A stretch of DNA of 64,000 bases from contig NZ_FNZG01000001.1 in NCBI RefSeq assembly GCF_900109195.1, forward strand, positions 1,178,001 through 1,242,000, written 5' to 3'. Below are positions 1 through 9,721 of this stretch, piece after piece. The DNA is from Pseudooceanicola nitratireducens. GTDB lineage: Bacteria > Pseudomonadota > Alphaproteobacteria > Rhodobacterales > Rhodobacteraceae. The position numbers and the translations under genes were made by a program. The notes under the pieces were generated by a model. The model did not search any database, was not told the origin of the DNA, and saw nothing but the letters and a program-made list of their open reading frames with translations. Each line of letters begins with the position of its first letter. Position 1 is the first letter of the stretch.

Positions 1-295
1 AATAGCGATCCTGGCCGGACTGATCCTGCCATTTGCGGGTTTCCAGCTGGCCCTCGATATAGACCTTGGAGCCCTTGCGCAGATATTGCTCGGCGATACG
101 GGCAAGCGGTTCCGAGAAGATCGCAACGGAATGCCATTCCGTACGCTCGCGCCGTTCACCGGTGTTGCGGTCTTTCCAGTTCTCGGACGTGGCGATCCGC
201 AGGTTGCAGACCTTGCCGCCATTCTGGAACGAACGCACCTCTGGGTCGCGGCCCAGATTGCCTACCAGAATGACCTTATTGACAGAACCGGCCAT
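1..295 (-). CDS. ssb: Single-stranded DNA-binding protein SSB (partial, C-terminus off the left edge)
   Basis: The reverse strand encodes 98 residues from an ATG at 295 and stays open to the window edge. The N-terminus [20 protein letters not shown] is typical of SSB and begins the OB-fold. Further in are the motifs [14 protein letters not shown] and [11 protein letters not shown], which lie in the single-stranded-DNA-binding face of the family. SSB binds as a tetramer to single-stranded DNA during replication, recombination and repair. The missing part would hold the disordered tail and acidic C-terminal tip that recruits partners. The gene is divergent from the lytic transglycosylase at 556. 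No GTTC-N7-GTTC SOS box is seen between them. Confidence 0.95.
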   Translation of the reverse strand, partial: MAGSVNKVILVGNLGRDPEVRSFQNGGKVCNLRIATSENWKDRNTGERRERTEWHSVAIFSEPLARIAEQYLRKGSKVYIEGQLETRKWQDQSGQDRY

Positions 296-555
296 CGCAG
301 CCCCCCATGCTTGTTCCTCAGATTTCGACGGTTACACCAGAGTGGCGGGGAAGAGTAAAGTTTTCGCAAAAATCTATTTTGTATGTCCCAAGGGTAAGCG
401 CACAAAACTGGCCACGCCGGGCCCGCCAACAGGCGGCAAGGCTTTGCCGATAAGGGGAATTTGCCAAAGTCGCCGGAAAAACGGGGTGGAAAAATCCGTA
501 AAATTCTGCCTAATCTGCGGCCGGTAAAGCGAGAAACGGACCGAGGGACAGCAAT

Positions 556-1173
556 TTGGCACAGAGGAAAGCCTGGCGTGGCACCGCGCTGATCGCCGCG
601 GCGCTTGGGGTTTGCGTGGTCCTTCCCGATCTTGCACAGGCCGAGATTCTGTCGTCACGCAACCGGGCCAAGCTGTTCGGCAGCCAGGTCGGCGTGCTCG
701 ATAACCGGGCGTCCCAGCAATACAACAACTCGGTCCGGCTGCAGCCGACGCGGATCGTCACGCCCTCGAAATGGGGGGATGAGACGGTCAAGGCCTGGCG
801 CGGTCGCTATCGCGGCCCGCATCTGTCCACCGCTCGCGCCGCCGCGCGCCGTCATGGCGTGCCCGAGGATCTGTTCCTGCGTCTCGTCCAGCAGGAAAGC
901 GGCTGGAACGATCAGGCACGATCGCACAAGGGGGCCATCGGCCTGGCCCAGCTGATGCCCGCCACGGCGCGCAAGCTGGGGGTCGATCCGCATGATCCGC
1001 GCGAAAACCTGGAAGGTGGCGCGCGTTATCTGGCCGAGCAATATCGCAAGTTCAAATCCTGGCGTCTGGCGCTGGCCGCATATAACGCGGGCCCCGGCGC
1101 GGTCGAAAAATACAATGGCGTGCCGCCCTACAAGGAAACCACCAACTACGTCCGGATCATCTGGGGCAGCTAG
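556..1173 (+). CDS. Lytic transglycosylase with SLT domain, exported
   Basis: This 205-residue protein cleaves peptidoglycan glycan strands in the periplasm by non-hydrolytic transglycosylation. A hydrophobic signal sequence covers about residues 10-29 and ends in LAQA. The SLT domain fills residues 95-205: the predicted catalytic Glu114 is in QQESGWN, followed by GLAQLMP (129-135) and AYNAGPGAV (175-183). The start is a TTG at 556 behind GAGGGA; no ATG upstream is in frame. At 205 residues it is essentially the SLT domain with a short spacer, so it resembles the small soluble lytic transglycosylases of alphaproteobacteria rather than the large E. coli Slt70. It stands alone, divergent from ssb. 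Confidence 0.88.
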   Translation: MAQRKAWRGTALIAAALGVCVVLPDLAQAEILSSRNRAKLFGSQVGVLDNRASQQYNNSVRLQPTRIVTPSKWGDETVKAWRGRYRGPHLSTARAAARRHGVPEDLFLRLVQQESGWNDQARSHKGAIGLAQLMPATARKLGVDPHDPRENLEGGARYLAEQYRKFKSWRLALAAYNAGPGAVEKYNGVPPYKETTNYVRIIWGS

Positions 1174-1345
1174 CCGCAGCTGCCCGCGATTGGGCGCGAT
1201 CTGGTCCAGTCCTGCCGCGTCCGACCCGACGTCACGGGAACCTTTTCGATCCGTCGCAAGTTGTCCGTCCAGAAACGCAAATGATGCGAATGCTTAATGT
1301 CGGACCCTCCCCATGGGGTGTCCGCTTGGGCGGAAAGGACTGACA

Positions 1346-1864
1346 ATGTTCAAGAAAACAATGACCGCAATGGGCATCGCCCTGATTGCCGCCACCCCCG
1401 CACTGGCCCTGGAAGGCCCGTTCCCGATCAAGGACATCGACGCGGATACGAATTTCCAGGCGATGGAGAACCCGAATGCGCTGGACCATTACCCGGACCT
1501 CGCCAATGACATCGAGAACGCCATCCGCGCCCGTGCCGATCTGGCCGATGAGGACGATTATCGCCCGCTGAACCTGGACATTCAGGTCACGGCGCTGCGT
1601 CTGAACGACAACCCGGTGCTGACCGACGATGGGGAATTCAACATCCTCGAAGGCATCGTGAACGTCTACGACGAGGCCAACCCGCAGCCGATCCGGACCG
1701 AGCCGATCATCCTGGAGGCGATGGAAGCCGAAGTGCCGTACCCGGCCTTCTCGCCGGACAATGACGATTTCTACAAGGCGATGGTCTATGCCTTTGCAGA
1801 CCGCGCCGTGTCGATCGCCGGTGAGATCACCGAGCTTCCGGACGAAGCCGAAATCCGCAACTGA
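1346..1864 (+). CDS. Small exported acidic protein of unknown function
   Basis: This 172-residue protein is not recognised as a named family. Residues 1-22 form a signal peptide (MFKKTMTAMGIALIAATPALA), so the mature protein should be periplasmic or secreted. The mature part is rich in Asp and Glu, has no cysteines and no membrane segment, and shows no enzyme motif that I can see. The ATG at 1346 is preferred over an upstream in-frame start at 1313 because GGAAAGG lies just before it and it begins the signal peptide. The gene is monocistronic and is closed by the strong terminator at 1884-1913. Confidence 0.75.
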   Translation: MFKKTMTAMGIALIAATPALALEGPFPIKDIDADTNFQAMENPNALDHYPDLANDIENAIRARADLADEDDYRPLNLDIQVTALRLNDNPVLTDDGEFNILEGIVNVYDEANPQPIRTEPIILEAMEAEVPYPAFSPDNDDFYKAMVYAFADRAVSIAGEITELPDEAEIRN

Positions 1865-1883
1865 TCCAAAGCCCTGGATCGCG

Positions 1884-1913
1884 AAAGGCCCCCGCCATGT
1901 CGGGGGCCTTTTT
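1884..1913 (+). terminator. Rho-independent terminator after the small exported protein gene
   Basis: AGGCCCCCG and CGGGGGCCT form an inverted repeat around a short loop, followed by a T-run (CCTTTTTG). It lies 20 bases past the stop codon at 1864 and separates this gene from the convergent ABC transporter operon. Confidence 0.85.
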
Positions 1914-1935
1914 GCATGGGGCGTGCCGTCGGCGA

Positions 1936-4032
1936 TCAGCCCGAGGCCAGCTTGATCACCGGCTCCATCGCGGCCAGCTGTGCCTCGCTCAGGTGGCATT
2001 TGATCTGGTGGCCATCGACCTGGCGCAGGGGCGGCACCTGGGTGTCGCACAGGTCGCCGGGGACCTGGGATTTGCGATGGCAGCGGGTCTGAAACGGGCA
2101 GCCGGGCGGCGGGTTCATGGCCGAAGGGATGTCGCCGTCCAGCACGATATGCTGTTTCTTAACGCTGGTGCCGGCGATCGGGACGGCGGACAAAAGCGCC
2201 TCGGTATAGGGGTGGTAGGGGGGCGAGAAGACCTGATCGACCGTGCCCAGTTCGACCACATGGCCCAGGTACATCACCATCACCCGGTCGCTGAGATAGC
2301 GCACGATGGACAGGTCGTGGCTGATGAAGAGCAGCGTGGTCTTTTCTTCGCGCTGGATGTCCATCAGCAGGTCCGTCACCGCCGCCTGAACTGACACATC
2401 AAGCGCCGAGACGGGTTCATCCGCCACCACGATCCGCGCGCCGCCGGCAAAGGCGCGGGCGATGCCAACCCGTTGTTTCTGCCCGCCCGAGAGCTGACGG
2501 GGCATGCGATCGGCAAATTCGCGCGGCAGTTTCACCAGGTCGAGCAGGGTCAGCATCTTGTCGCGGCGTTCGGCGTCGCTGTCGCCGATGCCGAAGACCT
2601 CGAGCGCGCGGATGATCTGACGGCCCACGGACATTGACGGGTTGAGTGTGTCAAAGGGGTTCTGGAACACCATCTGCACATCGGCCACCGCCTTGGCCCC
2701 GCGGTCCTCGATCCGGGTGTTCTGGATTTCGCGCCCGTCCAGGGTGATCGTGCCGCCGCTGGCGGTTTCAAGCCCCATGAGAACCTTGGCGAGGGTGGAT
2801 TTGCCGCAGCCGGATTCGCCAACAATGGCAAGGGTTTCGCCTTCGCGCGCCTCGAACGACAGGCTTTCGTTCGCCTTGACCACCTTTGTCATGCCCGAGC
2901 CGATCAGCGCATTGGCCGAGACCTCGTAATACTTGCGCAGATCGTCGATCTTCAGCACGACCTCGCCCACCTCGGCGCGGAGTTTGCGGTCGCCTAGGTC
3001 CGGGGGCGTGTCCCAGTCGATTTCCGCGTGGCGCAGGCAGCGGGTTGTGTGGGGGTCATCGCCGGCGATGGCCTCCATCGGGATCGGGCGGGCATCGCAG
3101 CGGCCGGGTTCGAAATAATCGCAGCGCGGGCCGAAATTGCAGCCGGGGGGCCGTTCATGCGGCAGGGGGAAATTGCCGGGGATCGCCACCAGCGGGCGCG
3201 CGGTCTTGTCCGCGCCGGGCAGGGGGATCGACCGGAACAGCGCCTGGGTATAGGGGTGGCGCATCTGGTCGAAGACATCCCCGATCGAGCCGCGTTCGAC
3301 CGCCTCGCCAGAGTACATCACGCAGATCCGGTCGCAGGTCTCCAAGACTAGCCCGAGGTTGTGCGAGATGAACAGCATCGAGGTGCCGTATTTGCGGCCC
3401 AGGTCCTTGACCAGATCGACAATCGCCGCCTCGACCGTCACGTCAAGCGCGGTGGTCGGTTCATCCAGGATCAGCAGCGCCGGTTTTGACATCAAGGCCA
3501 TGGCGATCACGATGCGCTGCTGCTGCCCGCCGGAGAGCTGGTGCGGATAAGAGTTCAGGATGCGTTTCGGGTCGGGCAGCTTGACGTCGGTGACGACCTG
3601 CAGGGCGCGGGCCATGGCCTCGGGTCTGGAGATACCTTCGTGGATCATCGGCACCTCGATCAGCTGCTTGCCGATCTTCATCGCCGGGTTCAGCGAGGCC
3701 ATGGGCTCCTGATAGATCATGGCGATCTGGTTGCCGCGGATGTCGCGCAACGCCTGGGGTGAGAGTGCCGACAGGTCCTGGCCCTTGAAGCGGATCGTGC
3801 CGCCGGTGATCCGCCCGTTCACGCCGAGATCCTGCATGACGCCAAGCGCCACGGTGGATTTGCCGCAGCCGGATTCGCCGACGAGGCCGACCGCCTCGCC
3901 CGGCTGAACCTTGACCGAGAAGTCCATGACGGCGGGGATTTCGCCGTCGCGGGTGAAGAAGGAGATCGAGAGCTGGTCGATTTCCAGGATGGGGGTGTCG
4001 GTGGTTGGGGGGGCGGTGTCAGCTTGGGTCAC
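1936..4032 (-). CDS. Peptide/opine-type ABC transporter, fused double ATP-binding subunit
   Basis: The 698-residue protein joins the two ATPase subunits (DppD- and DppF-like) of an Opp/Dpp-family importer in one chain. The first half has Walker A GESGCGKST (52-60), signature LSGGQQQR (166-173) and Walker B LLILDEP (186-192). The second has Walker A GESGCGKST (405-413), signature LSGGQKQR (514-521) and VVADEP. Each half ends in the oligopeptide-transporter C-terminal region with a Cys cluster (PPGCNFGPRC; PPGCPFQTRC). The start is a GTG at 4032 with AAGGAG seven bases upstream. It is the last gene of the leftward operon; 191 bases of repeats separate it from the preceding permease gene. Confidence 0.92.
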   Translation of the reverse strand: MTQADTAPPTTDTPILEIDQLSISFFTRDGEIPAVMDFSVKVQPGEAVGLVGESGCGKSTVALGVMQDLGVNGRITGGTIRFKGQDLSALSPQALRDIRGNQIAMIYQEPMASLNPAMKIGKQLIEVPMIHEGISRPEAMARALQVVTDVKLPDPKRILNSYPHQLSGGQQQRIVIAMALMSKPALLILDEPTTALDVTVEAAIVDLVKDLGRKYGTSMLFISHNLGLVLETCDRICVMYSGEAVERGSIGDVFDQMRHPYTQALFRSIPLPGADKTARPLVAIPGNFPLPHERPPGCNFGPRCDYFEPGRCDARPIPMEAIAGDDPHTTRCLRHAEIDWDTPPDLGDRKLRAEVGEVVLKIDDLRKYYEVSANALIGSGMTKVVKANESLSFEAREGETLAIVGESGCGKSTLAKVLMGLETASGGTITLDGREIQNTRIEDRGAKAVADVQMVFQNPFDTLNPSMSVGRQIIRALEVFGIGDSDAERRDKMLTLLDLVKLPREFADRMPRQLSGGQKQRVGIARAFAGGARIVVADEPVSALDVSVQAAVTDLLMDIQREEKTTLLFISHDLSIVRYLSDRVMVMYLGHVVELGTVDQVFSPPYHPYTEALLSAVPIAGTSVKKQHIVLDGDIPSAMNPPPGCPFQTRCHRKSQVPGDLCDTQVPPLRQVDGHQIKCHLSEAQLAAMEPVIKLASG

Positions 4033-4060
4033 GTAAAGCTCCTTGGCGGACGTTGCGCAG

Positions 4061-4200
4061 GCGAGGGTGGCGCTGCCCCGTCACACCAAAGGCGTGCCGA
4101 CGTGGAAGGGGCGAGGGGGCGCTGCCCCGTCACGCCGAAGGCGTGCCGACGTAGAAGGAAGCGAGGGGGCTCTGCCCCCTCGCGCTCCCCCGGGATATTT
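4061..4200. repeat. 50-bp tandem repeat (2.8 copies) between permease and ATPase genes
   Basis: Units begin at 4061, 4111 and 4161, each opening with GCGAGGG. Units one and two share GCTGCCCCGTCAC, then GGCGTGCCGACGT. The third unit diverges after GGGGGCTCTGCC and runs into the intergenic core GGGATATTTCTGGCAAGAGG (4192-4211), which recurs at 11659 and 23561. It encodes nothing and sits inside the transporter operon, where it could form hairpins in the transcript. Confidence 0.8.
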
Positions 4201-4223
4201 CTGGCAAGAGGATGGGGCATGGG

Positions 4224-5420
4224 TCAGTCCTTCAGGCTTTCTTCGCGCAGGCCATCGGCGAGCAGGTTGAGGCCGAGGACAAGCGACAGCAGGGCGAAGG
4301 CGGGCACGATGGCGGGGTGCGGGTAGATCGACAGAAGCTTGCGGCCCTGGTTGATCGTCGTGCCCCAGTCTGGGCTGTCCGAGGGCAGGCCGAGGCCGAA
4401 GAAACCAAGCGTCCCGAGAAGGATGGTCGTATAGCCGATGCGCAGGCAGAAATCGACGAACAGGGGCCCGCGCGCGTTTGGCAGGATTTCCCACAGCATG
4501 ATGTACCATGGGCCTTCGCCACGGGTCTGGGCGGCGGCCACGTAGTCGCGCGTTCGCAGGTCAAGCGCGAGGCCGCGGGTGATGCGGAAAACCGTGGGCG
4601 CATTGACGAAGACCACCGAGACGAAGACCACGAGGATGCCGCCGGGGATGTCGAAGAGGTCGAGCGTGGCGGGCAGGATGTTGACGGGAGTGCCTGCGTC
4701 AGAGACCAGCGAGAGGTAGAGCCAGCCGAGGATCAGCAGCGTGCCTGCCACCAGCAGGTTGCGCCGTGTCGGTTGCGTGTGGAAGCGCGCGTTGATCATC
4801 ACCACGATGAAGAGGATCGGCAGCAGGAACAGCACCACGGCCATGTAGGAAGGGATGCCCGAGGCGACCATTTCCGGCGTAACCAGCAGGTAAAAGAGCA
4901 GGATCACCGGGAAGGCAAGGATCAGGTTGGCCAGGAACGAGAGCGCCGTATCCAGCCGCCCGCCGAAATAGCCCGCCGGCAGGCCCAGGGTGATGCCGGC
5001 CATGAAGGCGAACAGCGTGGCCAGCGGTGCGATGCGGATCACCACCCAGGCCCCCTGCACCATGCGAGAGAAGACATCGCGCGCCAGCGTGTCGCCGCCC
5101 AGCAGGTAATAGGGGTAATCGCCGTCTCCGGCCCCGCGCAGGGGCGTGCCGGGGACCTTGTTCTTCATTCCCGAGGCCGTGGACAGCGGATCATGCGTCG
5201 CGATCCAGTCGAAAAGCCCGGCAAAGACGGCCGTATAGACCCAGAACATGACGATGCCAAAGCCGATCATGCCGATCCAATTGTCGAAGAGTTTACCGTA
5301 GAGCCCCAGCCGCCGCTTGAAGGCGATGGACAGCGCGAAGGTCAGCGCAAGCGCGATCCAGACCGGGGTGAACTGAATGGCGAGGCGGAGGAGGATTTCC
5401 CCCCAGGACAGGGTTTCCAT
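4224..5420 (-). CDS. Peptide/opine-type ABC transporter permease (DppC-like)
   Basis: This 398-residue inner-membrane permease belongs to the BPD_transp_1 family. The cytoplasmic EAA-like loop that contacts the ATPase is near RDYVAAAQTRGEGPWYIM, followed by the PNARGPL region. It is about 100 residues longer than E. coli DppC. The extra length is an N-terminal extension and an added hydrophobic stretch at about residues 185-270, with two or three possible extra membrane segments. It follows the DppB-like gene by 8 bases, so the two are co-transcribed and presumably form the channel heterodimer. The substrate cannot be told from the sequence. Confidence 0.9.
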   Translation of the reverse strand: METLSWGEILLRLAIQFTPVWIALALTFALSIAFKRRLGLYGKLFDNWIGMIGFGIVMFWVYTAVFAGLFDWIATHDPLSTASGMKNKVPGTPLRGAGDGDYPYYLLGGDTLARDVFSRMVQGAWVVIRIAPLATLFAFMAGITLGLPAGYFGGRLDTALSFLANLILAFPVILLFYLLVTPEMVASGIPSYMAVVLFLLPILFIVVMINARFHTQPTRRNLLVAGTLLILGWLYLSLVSDAGTPVNILPATLDLFDIPGGILVVFVSVVFVNAPTVFRITRGLALDLRTRDYVAAAQTRGEGPWYIMLWEILPNARGPLFVDFCLRIGYTTILLGTLGFFGLGLPSDSPDWGTTINQGRKLLSIYPHPAIVPAFALLSLVLGLNLLADGLREESLKD

Positions 5421-5428
5421 GGGCGACC

Positions 5429-6472
5429 TCAGCTGATGCGGATGCGGGGGTTGAGATAGACATAGCCGATGTCGGAGATCAGCTGTGTCACCAGAACCAC
5501 GATGACCGACACGACCGAAATGCCCATGAGCAGGTCGATGTCATTGTTGCCCGCCGCCTGCACCAGCGCCCAGCCCAGGCCCTTGTAGTTGAACAGCGTC
5601 TCGACGATCACCACGCCGTTCAGCAGCCAGGGGAATTGCAGCATGATGACGGTAAAGGGCGCGATCAGCGCGTTGCGCAGCGCGTGTTTCAGAACGATGT
5701 TGCGGAAGGACACGCCCTTGAGCCGCGCGGTGCGGATGTATTGCGCCGTCATCACCTCGGCCATCGACGCGCGGGTCATGCGGGCGATATAGCCCATGCC
5801 GTAAAGCGCGATGGTCAGGACGGGCAGGAAGAAGTTCTCGAAGGTGGCGTTTTCCATCGCGCCGGTCGCGGTGCCCTTGAACCATTTCAGCCCCACGGCC
5901 GATGACGCAAAGACCGAGATCAGGATGACGCCCGAGACATATTCCGGCGTCGCCGTGGTGGCGATCGACAGGGTCGACAGGCCCCGGTCCAGCCGCGATC
6001 CTTCGCGCATGCCCGCCAGCACGCCGATCACAAGCGCCGTGGGCACCATCAGGATCATCACCCACAGCATCATCTTACCCGTCAGCGCAAGGCGGGTGCC
6101 GATGATCGTGCCGACCTCGTCCCGGAAGACGCGGCTGCTGCCCCAGTCGCCCTGAAGCACGCCGCAATGGCTGGGCGCGGTGGCGGCATCCTGACCCGGC
6201 GCGATGCAGCGGCCCTTGATGCTGTCGCCGTCGTCCTGGGTCCAGCCGGGCAGCACGCCCAGCCATTCGCCATAGCGCACCGCCATGGGCTGGCCAAAGC
6301 CGTTCTTGTCCAGGAACCGCGCGACCTCTTCGTCGGACATGCGCGCATTGCCTTCGAACTTGGCCACCTTTTCCAGCATCGCCGGCTGGTTGGTCAGAAA
6401 GAAGACCACGAAGCTGAGGCAGAGCGCCGTCAGCAGCATAGTCCCGATCCGCTTCAGAAGGAAAAGGAGCAT
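5429..6472 (-). CDS. Peptide/opine-type ABC transporter permease (DppB-like)
   Basis: This 347-residue integral membrane protein is the partner permease. It has an N-terminal membrane segment (LLLFLLKRIGTMLLTALCLSF, split here for length: about residues 2-28), a long periplasmic loop with two cysteines (CIAP, HCGV), and the conserved core from about residue 130. The cytoplasmic EAA-like loop is around YIRTARLKGVSFRNIVLKHA, typical of DppB and OppB. The ATG at 6472 lies downstream of the binding-protein gene with a 195-base GC-rich gap, so expression relative to the binding protein may be set by RNA structure there. Confidence 0.9.
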   Translation of the reverse strand: MLLFLLKRIGTMLLTALCLSFVVFFLTNQPAMLEKVAKFEGNARMSDEEVARFLDKNGFGQPMAVRYGEWLGVLPGWTQDDGDSIKGRCIAPGQDAATAPSHCGVLQGDWGSSRVFRDEVGTIIGTRLALTGKMMLWVMILMVPTALVIGVLAGMREGSRLDRGLSTLSIATTATPEYVSGVILISVFASSAVGLKWFKGTATGAMENATFENFFLPVLTIALYGMGYIARMTRASMAEVMTAQYIRTARLKGVSFRNIVLKHALRNALIAPFTVIMLQFPWLLNGVVIVETLFNYKGLGWALVQAAGNNDIDLLMGISVVSVIVVLVTQLISDIGYVYLNPRIRIS

Positions 6473-6667
6473 CGAAATCCCTGTCTGCCTGGGCGCGCGG
6501 CCGGGACCGCCGCGCCTGGGAACTTTGGTGAAGATTGCTCTCCGGTCCTATGGCCCGCTTTTGGCCGGGCGCGGTTCAGGCCCGCGCGCGGATGCGAAAG
6601 GGCCGGTTCCGAAACCCCGGGCCCGGGCCGCGAAACGGGGCACCCCGGGGGATGTCCCAAAGCCGGA

Positions 6668-8323
6668 TCAGGCCGAGACCCACCACTTGTAATGATGCAT
6701 CTCGAAGGTGGGGTGCATCTCGGTGCCGTGCACGTTCGATTTGTAGTGCCGGAACAGGGACCGCCAGTAGGGCTGCACCATGACGCCTTCGTCCAGCATG
6801 ATCGCTTCGAGCTTGGCCATGACCGCGCGCCGCTGGTCGGCATCGGCAATCGCCATCGCTTCATCCAGGAGGCCGTCGAATTCAGCGTTGGCCATGGCGG
6901 TTTCGTTCCAGGCGACGCCGCTGCGATAGGCCAGCGACAGGACCTGCACCCCAAGCGGACGCATGTTCCATTCGGTCGCGGACCAGGGATAGGTCAGCCA
7001 GTCGTTCCAGAAGGTCGAACCGGGCAGGATTTTGCGTTCCACGTTGATCCCGGCGTCGCGGATCTGGGCGGCAACGGCGTCACAGGTCTCGGACTGCCAC
7101 TGGTCGTCGATCGAGATCAGCTCGAACACCGTATCGCCATGGCCCAGTTCTTCCAGCTTGGCGCGGGCGGCGGCGGGGTCGGTCGGGATGCCGGGGATAT
7201 CCGCATATTCCGGGTGGATCGGGCAGACATGATGGTTTTCCGCCACGGTGCCATACCCGGCATAGCCCAGTTCCAGGATCACCGCGTTGTCGACGGCCTG
7301 GATCAGCGCCTTGCGGACCTCGCGGTCATTGTAGGGTTCATTCGCCTGGTTGAACCGCACGGTGATCGTTGCGGCGGTGACGGCCTCGGACTTGGTCCAT
7401 TCCATGGCGTCCAGCACCTCGATGAACTCACCGGTGGACTGGTAGGTCATGTCGATCTCGTCCGCGTCCGCCGCAGCCACCCAGGAGGCCATGTCGGTGC
7501 CGAAATCGATGAACTCAATCCGGTCAAGATAGGCACCTTCGCCCCACCACGTGTGGTCGGTGTTCTTCACCAGCACCTGTTTCACGCCCACTTCGTTCTG
7601 CTCGGGCAGGAAAGGGCCGGTGCCGATCGGGTTCGAGGCCGGGTCTTCCCCGTCATACGACGGATGCACCACCGCTGCCGGGTAATCGGCAAAGCCCGCG
7701 ATGATCGCGATGTCAGGCGTGGCCGGGCGCAGCACCACGGTGTGGTCGTCGATCTTTTCGGCCGCGCCGACGCGCAGCACGCCGGTTTCGCTGTCGATCA
7801 GCGACGCCATGCGCGAAGCCATCGAATTGCCTTCGACATTGGTTTCGCACCAGCGGGTGATGTTGAACAGCACGTCGTCCGCGGTAAAGGGATCGCCGTT
7901 GTTCCAGGTCACGCCCTTGCGGATGTTCAGCGTATATTCGGTGGCGTCGTCATTGGTGTCCCAGCTTTCCAGCAGCATGCCCTTGAACGACCCGTCGATC
8001 TGGTATTCCACCAGGTATTCCAGCCAGCCCCGGGCAAAGTTCGCCATCTCGGACCAGTCGAAATTGCGCGGGTCCTTCAGCGCCTTGGTCTGCATCTGCA
8101 CGCGCAGGGTGCCGCCGGCCTGCGGCTGCATGTGGCTTTCGGCGTGCGCCGGAGTGATCCCGCCCAGCCCGTAGATCGTCGCGCTGGCAACGCCAAGCGC
8201 CGAGGCGCGGGTGATGAATTCGCGGCGGCTAAGCTTGCCGGCCTTGAATTCCCGGGCATACATCCGGGCGGCCGGGTGCACGGGCGTTGCTTCCCCGGGC
8301 TTGTTTTCCTTGTGAAGACTCAT
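6668..8323 (-). CDS. ABC transporter periplasmic substrate-binding protein, family 5 (SBP_bac_5), Tat-type signal
   Basis: This 551-residue binding protein is the first gene of the leftward importer operon. A 31-residue hydrophilic lead precedes SRREFITRA (32-40), which fits a twin-arginine signal, and then a hydrophobic stretch ending PAHA (58-61). The mature part has the family-5 landmarks: FNWSEM-like start, the region [19 protein letters not shown], and GTGPF. Such proteins bind oligopeptides, dipeptides, opines or similar solutes. A good ribosome site (AGGGAG) precedes the ATG at 8323. Folded export through Tat is inferred from the RR motif only. Confidence 0.9.
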   Translation of the reverse strand: MSLHKENKPGEATPVHPAARMYAREFKAGKLSRREFITRASALGVASATIYGLGGITPAHAESHMQPQAGGTLRVQMQTKALKDPRNFDWSEMANFARGWLEYLVEYQIDGSFKGMLLESWDTNDDATEYTLNIRKGVTWNNGDPFTADDVLFNITRWCETNVEGNSMASRMASLIDSETGVLRVGAAEKIDDHTVVLRPATPDIAIIAGFADYPAAVVHPSYDGEDPASNPIGTGPFLPEQNEVGVKQVLVKNTDHTWWGEGAYLDRIEFIDFGTDMASWVAAADADEIDMTYQSTGEFIEVLDAMEWTKSEAVTAATITVRFNQANEPYNDREVRKALIQAVDNAVILELGYAGYGTVAENHHVCPIHPEYADIPGIPTDPAAARAKLEELGHGDTVFELISIDDQWQSETCDAVAAQIRDAGINVERKILPGSTFWNDWLTYPWSATEWNMRPLGVQVLSLAYRSGVAWNETAMANAEFDGLLDEAMAIADADQRRAVMAKLEAIMLDEGVMVQPYWRSLFRHYKSNVHGTEMHPTFEMHHYKWWVSA

Positions 8324-8757
8324 CGTCTACTCCCTGTGACACGTCTTGTTTCGCGGCGTTCTGGTTTTCTTCGGGTTTTGGGGCGGGCGCGGATCCTGCA
8401 TCGCGTCTTTGGCCCTGCGCTCCGCCGACCCGGGGCCGGATGCGTAACAGATAGGCCAGAGGGCGGCGCAGTCCCGTGGTTTCTTTCTGGCCGGTCGTGG
8501 GCTTGCCCCTCGCGACCTGGCCTTCAGGTTTGGCCTTTCGGCGATCTTCTCCCCCCCCTGGGCCCGGTCAGGCTGTTTGCGACGCGGGCCTATGTCCAAA
8601 ACCGACATTTCCAGCCAGCAGAAACGACATACCTTGAGATTGCAACAGGATTTCAAAGGCTTTGCAAATCACTTGACCGGCATGGAAAAAGGGCGCGCCG
8701 CTGGCACGCCCTTTGCATCCTGTCACGCGGGTCCGGCGGGGGCTGGTGCCGCTATCC
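8324..8757. other. 434-bp intergenic region between binding-protein start and AraC-type gene end
   Basis: This gap should hold the promoter of the importer operon on the minus strand and the terminator of the AraC-type gene (8685-8714). I see no convincing -35/-10 pair and no credible small gene; the ORFs here are shadows in GC-rich sequence. The part nearest the binding-protein gene is strongly G+C rich. Confidence 0.5.
8685..8714 (-). terminator. Rho-independent terminator after the AraC-type regulator gene
   Basis: On the minus strand AAAGGGCGTGCC and GGCGCGCCCTTT pair over 12 bases (one G-U) around a 3-base loop, followed by a T-run. It lies about 45 bases past the stop of the AraC-type gene, so the regulator and the importer operon are probably separate transcripts. 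Confidence 0.8.
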
Positions 8758-9591
8758 TCAGGGCCGCGCCTGCTGGCGCAGGGCCGAGGGCGTCTTGCCC
8801 GTCTGGTTCTGCACGAACCGCGTGAAATAGGCCGCCGAGGAGAAACCCAGCATCTCGGCGATCAGCCGGATCGGCAGGTCGCCGCTTTCCAGCATGTCCC
8901 GCGCCGCATAAAGCACCCGCTGCGTGATCATGTCCGCCGCCGTCAGCCCCGCGACCTGACGGCAGGCCCGGCTAAGATGCGTCGGCGTCACGCCCAGGGC
9001 AGCGGCGTAATCCGCCATCGGCTTGCCGGATCGGTAATCCTTTTCGACCAGCGCACAGAAGGCCCCGATCAGCCGGTCCGCCGCAGGGATCCGCGGGTTC
9101 GGCTTGTTGTCTTCCTGTGCCAGCATCCGGCGCATCCAGACCGCCAGCAGCCCGGCGTGGGCGCGCGCGGCTTCGTCCCCGAACGCGCGGTGCGTGGATT
9201 GTTCGCGCTGCATGTTGTCCAGAAGCGCGTTGACCTCGTTCTGGGCCATCACGTCGCGGATCCGCAGGTGCTGCGGCTCTTCCGGCCAGATGCCGCTTTC
9301 ATGGGCGGGCAGGTCGATGGCGATACCATAGCACTGCTTGCCCAGGTCCATGGACATCAGCGCCCCGGCCGGCACGAACAGCGCATTGTGCGCGCCGACA
9401 CCCCGGCGCTTGCCCAGGATCGTTGCACGCCCCTGGCCCTTGGTCAGCCACAGGAACAGATGCGAGGCCCGGGCGTGCTGTACCTCCAGCCGCCAGGGCG
9501 ACCCCATGGTCAGCTGACCCAGGCTTCGGATACGAGGAGAGGCCACCGACGCCTCATGCGGCGTCTGCGCCAGAATGTTCTGTATCTGCAT
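8758..9591 (-). CDS. AraC-family transcriptional regulator
   Basis: This 277-residue protein has an N-terminal cupin-like effector domain and a C-terminal double helix-turn-helix of the AraC/XylS type. The second helix-turn-helix reads RLIAEMLGFSSAAYFTRFVQ, followed by TGKTPSALR, a standard AraC signature. The ATG at 9591, preceded by AGGGG, is chosen over a longer frame from 9699 because the extra 36 residues overlap an AT-rich regulatory region. It lies just upstream of the importer operon on the same strand and is a reasonable candidate to control it, but that is inference from position only. Confidence 0.88.
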   Translation of the reverse strand: MQIQNILAQTPHEASVASPRIRSLGQLTMGSPWRLEVQHARASHLFLWLTKGQGRATILGKRRGVGAHNALFVPAGALMSMDLGKQCYGIAIDLPAHESGIWPEEPQHLRIRDVMAQNEVNALLDNMQREQSTHRAFGDEAARAHAGLLAVWMRRMLAQEDNKPNPRIPAADRLIGAFCALVEKDYRSGKPMADYAAALGVTPTHLSRACRQVAGLTAADMITQRVLYAARDMLESGDLPIRLIAEMLGFSSAAYFTRFVQNQTGKTPSALRQQARP

Positions 9592-9656
9592 GTCACACCC
9601 CTGTTGATGCACCAACGCTACGCCCTCATGTTCCAATTGGTAAAGCCCGCGACGAC

Positions 9657-9721
9657 TTATCCACAGTATTCCCACAGAAATCCGCCGCTCCCAAGGCATT
9701 TTGGGGATGGTTTGTGGATAG
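9657..9721. promoter_or_regulatory. Pair of inverted DnaA-box-like sequences
   Basis: TTATCCACA at 9657-9665 is an exact match to the DnaA box. TGTGGATAG at 9713-9721 is the reverse complement of CTATCCACA, one base off consensus. TTCCCACAG at about 9669 and GGGGATAAA at about 9725 are weaker relatives. All lie in the 172-bp gap between miaA and the AraC-type gene. Confidence 0.5.

Noticed and set aside
6167-8830. Open frame of 887 codons on the plus strand
   Set aside because: It lies antisense to the binding-protein and permease genes, has shadow-type composition (His, Arg, Gly rich) and no family features. Long antisense frames are expected at this G+C content.
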